Source: Pseudomonadota bacterium | Lineage (GTDB): Bacteria > Pseudomonadota > Alphaproteobacteria > Rhizobiales > Rhizobiaceae | Length of the DNA stretch: 11,401 nt | Direction of reading: 5' to 3' | Assembly: GCA_023393575.1 (NCBI GenBank) | Contig: JAEWKX010000372.1 | Location: 1-11,401, forward strand | Shown: positions 6,068 to 11,401 of the stretch, piece by piece | Numbering within the stretch: the stretch's first letter is position 1 | Layout of the letters: every line of letters begins with the position of its first letter | Translations under genes and position numbers: made by a program | The notes under the pieces: model-generated | The model's database searches: none | What the model was told of the DNA's origin: nothing | Seen by the model: the letters and a program-made list of their open reading frames with translations, nothing else

Positions 6068-6831
6068 GATGCCTCCTGACCCAGATAGGCTTCCTGGACA
6101 TCGCGGTTGGCGCTGATGCGCTCCGGCGTGTCCGTTGCAAGAATGTTGCCGTAGACGAGTACCGACACCCGGTCGCAGAGACTGAAGACCACGCTCATGT
6201 CGTGCTCGACCATCAGCAGGGTCTTGCCTTCGGTGACCGAACGGATCAGCTCCACCGCCTGCGCAGTCTCCTCGCGGGACATGCCGGCGGTTGGTTCGTC
6301 CAGAAGGATGACCTCCGCGCCGGTGGTCAGCGTCATGCCGATTTCCAGCGCCCGCTGCTCGGAATAGGTAAGATCGCCGGCAAGGTCGTGCGCTCGTGCC
6401 TCCAAACCGACTCGCGCCAGAGCCTCGGATGCTTCCTCATTCACCTGCCGCATCCGCCCAACGGGGCGAAACAATCCGTATCGTATGCCGTGGCGGGCAA
6501 GGACGCCGATGCGCAGGTTCTCGAACACGCGCAGGCGATGGAAGATGTTGCTGATCTGGAAGGATCGCGCCAGCCCCGCCCTGGTGATGCGATGGGGAGC
6601 AAGACCACCGATGCCGTCGCCGTTGAGCAGGATCTGCCCCGACGAAGGCGCGAACATGCCGGAGATCAGGTTGAAGAGCGTGGATTTGCCCGCGCCATTG
6701 GGACCGATCACCGCATGCCGCTCGCCCGGCCGGATGTCGAGGTCCAGTCCCTTGATGACCTCGATCAGGCCGAACGTCTTGGTTACTCCCGACAGACTCA
6801 GTGCCGGCCGCTCCTCGATCGGCACGATCAT
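6064..6831 (-). CDS. livG: ABC transporter ATP-binding protein, LivG type
   Basis: 255-residue partner ATPase of LivF. Walker A is canonical (GPNGAGKST, 43-51, Lys49). The Q-loop Gln92 lies in RSFQISNIF. Walker B is VILLDEPTAG with Asp178 and Glu179, and the switch histidine is His210 (VEHDM). The signature motif is unusual: LTYSEQ (154-159), with Ser157 where most LivG proteins have glycine (LSYGEQ/LSYGQQ). The start overlaps the livM stop (ATGA, 6828-6831). GGGAGG, 6 nt upstream, lies inside the last codons of livM, pointing to translational coupling. The C-terminus (DVQEAYLGQ) is the usual LivG ending. Confidence 0.93.
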   Translation of the reverse strand: MIVPIEERPALSLSGVTKTFGLIEVIKGLDLDIRPGERHAVIGPNGAGKSTLFNLISGMFAPSSGQILLNGDGIGGLAPHRITRAGLARSFQISNIFHRLRVFENLRIGVLARHGIRYGLFRPVGRMRQVNEEASEALARVGLEARAHDLAGDLTYSEQRALEIGMTLTTGAEVILLDEPTAGMSREETAQAVELIRSVTEGKTLLMVEHDMSVVFSLCDRVSVLVYGNILATDTPERISANRDVQEAYLGQEAS

Positions 6832-8105
6832 GTTGCACCTCCCAGCGCAGCGACTTCTGCCGCGGTTTCCTTGCTTTCGCCCATCCTTCCCCAGAGCCCA
6901 TCAATGCGCCGTCTCGCACGAAACATCAGGGCAGACCCGCAGGCGAGGAGGATCAGCGGGACCAGCCAGGTAAGAAGGCTGGTCGGCCGCCATCCGATGC
7001 CGAAAAGTGTATAAGGCGGCAGGCTTCCTGCCGCGGATTGCCTGGCCCTGGCATAGGTCTCGCCGAACAGGACCGAGACGGTTTCCGTCACGAAGATCAC
7101 GCCGGCTGCGACCAGCAGGCCGCCAAGGATGGCGATCAGATAGGGACCAGCGAGGCGGGACCAGTCGAGCTGGCGGCGATTGCGGATGTGGTGCTGCAAC
7201 ACCCCGCCGATACCCGCAGGCGCATAGAGCATCACCAGGACGAAGATCAGCCCCTGATAGAACACCCATGATCGCGTGACGTCGGAAAGCAGAAAGGAGA
7301 ACAAGGTGAAGGCTGCAGCGCCGATGACCGGGCCGAAGAATATGGTCGACCCTCCGACGAAGGTCTGCAGAACCACTTGCGCCGAGACATCGCTGGCAAA
7401 CAGCGAATAGTTCGCCGTTTCGTTGGAAATTGCCAGCAATGCCCCCGCAACACCCGCAAACATCGCCGAGATCGCGAACACGATCACCTTGGACGAATGG
7501 GCGTTATAGCCCAGGAAACGCACACGCTGTTCGTTGTCCCGCAAGGCGAGTGTGAGGCGCCCGAAGGGCGTGCGGGTGTAGGACCATAGAACGAGCCCGC
7601 ACACCGCCACCCATGCCAGGGTCAGGTAGTAGACCTCCAGCGTGGTGCCGAAAACGACTCCGCTCCAGGGCATCCGCATGGACGACACACCTGCTTCACC
7701 GCCGAACAGGTCCTCCAGCCGCGGCGCCAGCGAATGGAAGAGTTCGGCGATCGCGAGCGTGACCAGGGCGAAATAGACGCCAGAGCGCATGGTTGCGAAG
7801 TAACCGGCCACCAGCCCGATGAGGAGGCCCGCAGCGGCACCCGCCAGTGGAACAAGCGGCGTCGGGAAGGGAAAGCCGTCTTCGATCGCCATCATCAGAT
7901 GCAGCGCGGCAAAGGCTCCGAGTCCGAAATAGGCGCCATGCCCGAACGAAAGCAGCCCGGCCTGGCCCATGAGCAGATTGAAAGCCAAGGCAAAAAGGCT
8001 CGCGATCAGCACGTTGACCAGCGCGTTCTGCCAGGCAATCCCCAGGGACGGAGGAATGGCGATCAGCAGGACCAGCAGGACGATGGAAATAAGCATGTTA
8101 CGCAT
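6828..8105 (-). CDS. livM: ABC transporter permease, LivM type, with C-terminal membrane extension
   Basis: 425-residue integral membrane permease. The LivM core (about 1-305) shows FNLLMGQAGLLSFGHGAYFGLGA (43-65), the cytoplasmic coupling loop GRLTLALRDNEQRVRFLGYN (182-201), and the terminal LYAPAGIGGVL (293-303). Most LivM proteins end soon after this. Here about 120 further residues follow, with two more hydrophobic segments (about 322-348 and 377-396) and a charged tail. I placed the start at ATG 8105 (MRNMLIS) because AGAGG lies 6 nt upstream; the ATG at 8111 abuts that site. It pairs with LivH, whose stop is 11 nt upstream, to form the channel. Confidence 0.9.
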   Translation of the reverse strand: MRNMLISIVLLVLLIAIPPSLGIAWQNALVNVLIASLFALAFNLLMGQAGLLSFGHGAYFGLGAFAALHLMMAIEDGFPFPTPLVPLAGAAAGLLIGLVAGYFATMRSGVYFALVTLAIAELFHSLAPRLEDLFGGEAGVSSMRMPWSGVVFGTTLEVYYLTLAWVAVCGLVLWSYTRTPFGRLTLALRDNEQRVRFLGYNAHSSKVIVFAISAMFAGVAGALLAISNETANYSLFASDVSAQVVLQTFVGGSTIFFGPVIGAAAFTLFSFLLSDVTRSWVFYQGLIFVLVMLYAPAGIGGVLQHHIRNRRQLDWSRLAGPYLIAILGGLLVAAGVIFVTETVSVLFGETYARARQSAAGSLPPYTLFGIGWRPTSLLTWLVPLILLACGSALMFRARRRIDGLWGRMGESKETAAEVAALGGAT

Positions 8106-8116
8106 CGGCATCCTCT

Positions 8117-9058
8117 CTAGTTGCGCTCGCCCATGAGACCCGCCGGGCGGACCAACAGGACGATCAGCATCAGAGCGAAGGGGATCGTCGCGCTGACCGA
8201 GGAGAGCTCCAGCGTCATCAGCCCACCGAAGGAGCGTGCCCAGTCACCCAGGCCCGCGAGCGAAAAGAGCGTCGCCAGCGACCAATCGAGGCCGACTGCG
8301 AACGAGGAGAAGAGCCCGATCAGAAGTGACGCGACAAGCGATCCCTTCAGTGACCCGAGGCCGCCGAGGACCACGACGACGAAGACGATCACGCCGAGTT
8401 CCAGGCCCATGTTCGGATTGGTGGGGTAGAATGCCCCGGCCACCGCCCCGGCGAGCCCCGCCAGCGCTGCTCCCGTGCCGAATACGAACATGAAGATCAT
8501 CGGGATGTTGTGTCCCAGCGACTCGGCCATGGCCGGAAGACGCTCCGCTGCTCGCACGATGATTCCCGTGCGAGTGCGGGTCAGGAGCAACCAAAGCGAC
8601 GTGAACATCACGATCGCTACGCCGCCGATGAAGAGCCGGTAGAAGGGGTAGTCGGCGCCGAAGATCTGGAAGGCGGAAAAGCGCATCCCGGCAGGCATCT
8701 GGTAGTTCACCGGAAAGTCGCCGAAGAAAAGCTTGATGAGCTCTTCGATGATCAGCGCCAGGCCGAAGGTCAGCAAGAGCTCGTGGGCATGACCATGGGC
8801 GTGCACGCGCGGCAGAAGAAAGCGTTCGACTGCCATGCCGGTCACACCGACGAAGAGCGGCGCGACGATGATGCCGGCCCAGAAGCCAAAAAGCGAGGAA
8901 ACCGCATAGGCGACGTAGGCGCCCAGCATGTAGAACGACGCATGGGCGAAGTTCAGCACGCCCATCATGCCGAAGATGAGCGTCAGGCCGGCGGAGACCA
9001 TGAACAACAATAGTCCATAGGTCACGCCGTTCAACGTGGAGATGATCGCGAATTCCAT
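8117..9058 (-). CDS. livH: ABC transporter permease, LivH type
   Basis: 313-residue inner-membrane permease of the HAAT family. Typical motifs: the N-terminal LNGVTYGLLLFMVSAGLTLIFGMMGVLNFAHASFYMLGAY region (9-48), ELLLTFGLALIIEE (93-106), RTGIIVRAA (163-171, coupling loop), FVFGTGAALAGLAGA (191-205), VVVVLGGLGSLKGS (227-240), and RPAGLMGER at the C-terminus. The loop at 86-92 reads HAHGHAH, four histidines in seven residues. An insertion of about 30 residues (about 255-285) precedes the last membrane segment. The start at ATG 9058 has a modest GGA site 6 nt upstream. The gene is 72 nt downstream of the binding-protein gene, with a strong hairpin in the gap. Confidence 0.92.
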   Translation of the reverse strand: MEFAIISTLNGVTYGLLLFMVSAGLTLIFGMMGVLNFAHASFYMLGAYVAYAVSSLFGFWAGIIVAPLFVGVTGMAVERFLLPRVHAHGHAHELLLTFGLALIIEELIKLFFGDFPVNYQMPAGMRFSAFQIFGADYPFYRLFIGGVAIVMFTSLWLLLTRTRTGIIVRAAERLPAMAESLGHNIPMIFMFVFGTGAALAGLAGAVAGAFYPTNPNMGLELGVIVFVVVVLGGLGSLKGSLVASLLIGLFSSFAVGLDWSLATLFSLAGLGDWARSFGGLMTLELSSVSATIPFALMLIVLLVRPAGLMGERN

Positions 9059-9086
9059 GAGCGTTCCGGAAGCTGACGGTCAGGAT

Positions 9087-9113
9087 GCTGGTCCGCGGCA
9101 GACGCAGACCAGC
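9087..9113 (-). promoter_or_regulatory. Strong mRNA hairpin between binding-protein gene and livH
   Basis: On the transcribed minus strand the arms GCTGGTCTGCG and CGCGGACCAGC pair over 11 bp (one T-G wobble) around the 5-nt loop TCTGC. It begins 17 nt after the binding-protein stop codon and ends 28 nt before the livH start. No T-tract follows, so a full intrinsic terminator is unlikely. By analogy with other binding-protein-dependent transport operons, it probably protects the 3' end of the upstream message or attenuates read-through, giving more binding protein than permease. The structure is seen directly; the role is inferred. Confidence 0.6.
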
Positions 9114-9130
9114 GTTCGATGACAGGGACC

Positions 9131-10363
9131 TTATTCTGCAGGGCGTTCCATCTTGCAGCTATCCTGCACCGGATAGATCGCCTGATCGCCGGCAATGACC
9201 TTGACCGTCTCGAAGCCCATGGTCGTGTCGTCCGCGGGATACCTGGGATTCTCCACGACCTTGGAGACGACCACGGGACGGATTGTCTGGTGATCTTCCT
9301 TGCGCACCGAAATCGGGCCGAGCGGTGTTTCATAGGTCGTGTTCTCGAGCGCCAGCGCGATCTTCGTCACATCGATGTCGCCGCCGCCGAAATCGACGGT
9401 ACCGAGCGCCTGCTGCAGCGCGCCGAGCGCAAAAGCGGAGTGGCCTTCCACGAAGATCGGATAGTGGCCCATCGCCTCCTTGTAGGTTTCGGCAAATTTG
9501 CCGTCGGTGGCGGCATTGTCGTAGTTGTTGGCGATGTAGTGGCCCAGCGCGGTCTTGCCCGCGTTGGCGATGTTGCCGGGTTGATCGAGGAAGGCGGTGG
9601 CGAACGTCACGTCGAGCCCCGCATCGCCCGCGGCCTTCATCAACAGCAGAAGGTCGTTCGACCAGTTGCCGGTGAAGACGGTGCTGGCACCCGTTGCCTT
9701 GATCCGCGCGACGAATGGCGCGAAGTCCTGGATCTTGTTCACATCGTGCAGCACTTCGTCGACGACCGTATAGCCGCCCGTTTCCGCCCCGGCGGCGACC
9801 GCGGCCTGCATGTCCTGTCCCCAGGAATAGTTCTGGTTGATCGAATAGACCTTGTCGCCCAGGTCGCCCGCCTCCTTCATTGCGCTGACCAGCGCATTCA
9901 CGCGCATCGGCGCGGTGGCGGTGTAGCGGAAATGGTAGAACTGGCATTTTTCGCCGGTAAGCTCCATCGCATCGCCGCCGAGATTGATGAAGATCACTTC
10001 CTTGCCGGGGTTGCGGATATTGTGCTTGCGGACATCTTCGGTGAGCTGACCGGCAATGGCCGACGAAGCGCCCTGGAAGATAATGTCGATACCGTCGGCT
10101 ACGGCCTGTCGGAACTTGTCGGCCGCTTCGGGCGAGCCGCCGGCATTGTCATATTCCGTGACGGTGACGGGCTCACCGTTGAAGCCGCCCGCCTCGTTGA
10201 TGCGATCAACGCCATACTTGACGGCATTGGCGTAAAGGCGGCCTGTCGATGTCTGGGCACCGGAAAGGCTCTCGATAATGCCGATCTTCAATGGTTCGGC
10301 GTGAAGGGCAGTGGCACCGAATGCGGCTGCGGCCGAGACCGCGCTCATGACGAGACTTCTCAT
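9131..10363 (-). CDS. Periplasmic substrate-binding protein of LIV-type ABC transporter
   Basis: 410-residue binding protein of the Peripla_BP_6/LivJ family. The N-terminus MRSLVMSAVSAAAAFGATALHA is a Sec signal peptide with likely cleavage after Ala22, before EPLKIG. The mature part begins with KIGIIESLSG (26-35), typical of first-strand binding-protein sequence, and continues through GAS (98-100), NQNYSWGQDM (176-185), DFAPFVARIKATGASTVFTGNWSNDLLLLMKAA (213-245) and GHSAFALGALQQAL (307-320). Two cysteines (140 and 403) could form a disulfide. The start at ATG 10363 is supported by GGGAGGAG 6 nt upstream and by the signal peptide; the frame stays open far upstream, into antisense of the regulator, but that is noise. 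First gene of the operon, facing the divergent GntR gene. The ligand cannot be assigned; a small organic acid is likely given the enzymes downstream. Confidence 0.93.
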   Translation of the reverse strand: MRSLVMSAVSAAAAFGATALHAEPLKIGIIESLSGAQTSTGRLYANAVKYGVDRINEAGGFNGEPVTVTEYDNAGGSPEAADKFRQAVADGIDIIFQGASSAIAGQLTEDVRKHNIRNPGKEVIFINLGGDAMELTGEKCQFYHFRYTATAPMRVNALVSAMKEAGDLGDKVYSINQNYSWGQDMQAAVAAGAETGGYTVVDEVLHDVNKIQDFAPFVARIKATGASTVFTGNWSNDLLLLMKAAGDAGLDVTFATAFLDQPGNIANAGKTALGHYIANNYDNAATDGKFAETYKEAMGHYPIFVEGHSAFALGALQQALGTVDFGGGDIDVTKIALALENTTYETPLGPISVRKEDHQTIRPVVVSKVVENPRYPADDTTMGFETVKVIAGDQAIYPVQDSCKMERPAE

Positions 10364-10447
10364 ATTCTTCTCCTCCCGAAGTGTCTGTCCGTGTGCCGCA
10401 CCCTTTGGCGCTGATATCGCCAGGGGCCTCCTGAGGCACTGCCGGCA

Positions 10448-10457
10448 TGTAACCACA
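10448..10457. promoter_or_regulatory. Possible secondary operator half-match
   Basis: TGTAACCACA matches the core of the main palindrome (TGTGATCACA) at 8 of 10 positions and overlaps the candidate -10 of the operon promoter. Its centre is 39 bp from that of the main site, so a regulator bound here could block transcription or cooperate with the main site. Short and possibly fortuitous. Confidence 0.3.
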
Positions 10458-10480
10458 CCGTTCGCCCTCTGTAAAGCGTT

Positions 10481-10502
10481 GAGATATGTGATCACACATC
10501 TC
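10481..10502. promoter_or_regulatory. Candidate operator palindrome for the GntR regulator
   Basis: A 22-bp palindrome with only one mismatched base pair: a perfect core TGTGATCACA (10487-10496) flanked by GAGAT on the left and ATCTC on the right. A further half-site CACATC repeats immediately to the right (10502-10507), making a tandem CACATC-T-CACATC. Its place in the divergent spacer, just upstream of the candidate operon -35, fits autoregulation and substrate-responsive control by the adjacent FCD-type GntR protein, whose family commonly uses short GT...AC palindromes. Confidence 0.65.
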
Positions 10503-10606
10503 ACATCAGCAGATAACGGCTTTCCGTTGTGCGTTCGCCCAATTGAACGTAGAACGACTGATCGCTCGGGGGTTCGCGCAGGCGGCCCGCGAGGCGGTAG
10601 GATTGA

Positions 10607-11356
10607 GTGCATCCAGCGAGGCCGAAGGACGTGAACACTGTCGATCCAACGATGAGAAGCCAGCGGACGCTGGTGCCGGTCGATGTATCGACGGTGCAGG
10701 ATCGAGTTTATCAGAGCCTTCGGCTCGGCCTGCTCAAGGGGGAGTTCCTGCCAGGGGAGCAGGTTTCCATTCGCGCCCTTGCGGAAGTGTTCGGCACAAG
10801 CCCGATGCCGGTGCGCGAGGCGGTGGCACGCCTGATCGCAGAGCGCGCCATCGAGCAATCCGGACCGCGCACGCTTCGGATCGCCCCCTATCTGGCCTCC
10901 GATCACGAGAACTACATCCGCGTGCGCATGCAGTTGGAAGGCTATGCGGCGGAGCGAGCGGCAAGCGCACCGAAGAACCCGATATTCACGGATGCATTGC
11001 AGCGCCATAACGACAGCATCCAGGAAGCGCTCGAGGCCCGGGATCTCGACGCCGCACTTGCCGGCAACCAGGCTTTCCATTTCGAGCTGTATCGTGCAGG
11101 CGGTTATCCGCAACTGCTCGACATCATCTCAACGCTCTGGCTGCGCACAGGACCGATCGTAGCCTCCGCCCGCAAGGACGAAAGCCTGTTCTATCGAATT
11201 TTCAACAACGGCGTTCGCATCCACGCCAACGCTATCGAGGCGATCGTTCAGCGGGACCGAGCGGCAGCGCGCCGCGCGATCAATCTCGACATCCGTTCAT
11301 CCCACCTGTCAATTCGGCGCTTTTATCAACGTGCGGCCGGAGAGGCAGGAGGTTAA
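10607..11356 (+). CDS. GntR family transcriptional regulator, FCD (FadR) subfamily
   Basis: 249-residue regulator. The N-terminal winged helix-turn-helix spans about 27-93, with VYQSLRLGLLKGEFLPGEQVSIRALAEVFG and the recognition helix around SPMPVREAVARLIAE (65-79). The C-terminal FCD domain is all-helical, with a likely metal/ligand set Asn154, His158 (NQAFHFELY), His206 and His233. This subgroup usually binds carboxylates. The start was set at GTG 10607 with AGGA 4 nt upstream; GTG 10631 (GAGG 9 nt upstream) or ATG 10652 would give slightly shorter proteins without affecting the domains. It is divergent from the transport operon and shares a spacer containing a strong palindrome, so it probably controls the operon and itself. 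The 45 bases after its stop hold nothing I can identify. Confidence 0.9.
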   Translation: MHPARPKDVNTVDPTMRSQRTLVPVDVSTVQDRVYQSLRLGLLKGEFLPGEQVSIRALAEVFGTSPMPVREAVARLIAERAIEQSGPRTLRIAPYLASDHENYIRVRMQLEGYAAERAASAPKNPIFTDALQRHNDSIQEALEARDLDAALAGNQAFHFELYRAGGYPQLLDIISTLWLRTGPIVASARKDESLFYRIFNNGVRIHANAIEAIVQRDRAAARRAINLDIRSSHLSIRRFYQRAAGEAGG

Positions 11357-11401
11357 GGGGTTCCAACCCGATTCTTGCAAGCGTCGGGAACAGTCCGCTG
11401 G

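Larger units (their letters stand above)
10364..10606. promoter_or_regulatory. Divergent promoter region of the transport operon and GntR gene
   Basis: This 243-bp spacer separates the binding-protein gene (minus) from the regulator (plus) and should contain both promoters. For the minus-strand operon a candidate -35 TTTACA (10470-10475) and a weak -10 TTACAT (10447-10452) are separated by 17 nt. The plus-strand promoter is not evident. Operator-like palindromes are listed separately. The region is clearly richer in A/T around 10480-10520 than the genes beside it. Confidence 0.5.

Noticed and set aside
9087..9113. Rho-independent terminator after the binding-protein gene
   Set aside because: The stem is strong but no run of T follows on the transcribed strand, and the permease genes downstream need read-through.
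9119..10414. 431-codon plus-strand open frame opposite the binding-protein gene
   Set aside because: It is a mirror frame of a clear signal-peptide-bearing binding protein, and its translation matches no family I recognise.
10487..10496. TGTGATCACA read as a CRP site
   Set aside because: CRP sites need six bases between TGTGA and TCACA. Here the halves are adjacent, which fits a GntR-type palindrome better.
10364..11113. Extended N-terminus giving the binding protein 660 residues
   Set aside because: The extension runs antisense through the GntR gene and the operator. The ATG at 10363 has a strong Shine-Dalgarno and is followed by a proper signal peptide.

Overview
The window is GC-rich (low-to-mid 60% by eye), with long antisense open frames typical of such DNA. 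The protein styles (LIV-type ABC operon, DUF849/BKACE protein, FCD-type GntR regulator, CysJ-like flavoprotein) fit an alphaproteobacterium, most likely in the Hyphomicrobiales (rhizobial group). That placement is inferred from sequence style and not from a marker gene.

Left part (1-1611). A truncated minus-strand gene for the flavodoxin-like N-terminus of a sulfite reductase flavoprotein (cysJ) leaves the left edge. Across a 292-bp divergent spacer, a plus-strand gene encodes a 5-formyltetrahydrofolate cyclo-ligase family protein with an unusual N-terminal extension of about 35-40 residues. The 297-bp stretch after it is a convergent spacer. It holds no convincing gene, but it contains a tRNA T-arm-like motif inside a short inverted repeat at 1585-1623.

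Main part (10363 down to 1612). A single minus-strand transport and catabolism operon of nine genes runs in the order: periplasmic substrate-binding protein, livH, livM, livG, livF (branched-chain-amino-acid-type ABC importer), classical SDR dehydrogenase, BKACE (beta-keto acid cleavage enzyme), second SDR of the multifunctional-enzyme type, and a 3-hydroxyacyl-CoA-dehydrogenase-fold enzyme of the CRYL1/carnitine-dehydrogenase kind. Spacing is tight, with ATGA overlaps at livM-livG and livG-livF. The one sizeable internal gap, between the binding protein and livH, carries a strong 11-bp hairpin.

Right edge (10364-11356). An FCD-domain GntR regulator is divergently transcribed. The shared 243-bp spacer contains a near-perfect 22-bp palindrome centred on TGTGATCACA, the obvious candidate operator.

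Working model (inference). A small organic acid is imported by the LIV-type transporter. One or more dehydrogenases oxidise hydroxyl groups to give a free beta-keto acid. BKACE condenses this acid with acetyl-CoA to release acetoacetate and a new acyl-CoA. The GntR protein senses the substrate or an intermediate. The substrate cannot be read from the sequence. No CoA ligase, thioesterase or thiolase lies in the window. The most unusual molecular detail is that the two ATPases look asymmetric: the degenerate Walker A of LivF and the degenerate signature motif of LivG would fall in the same composite ATP site.
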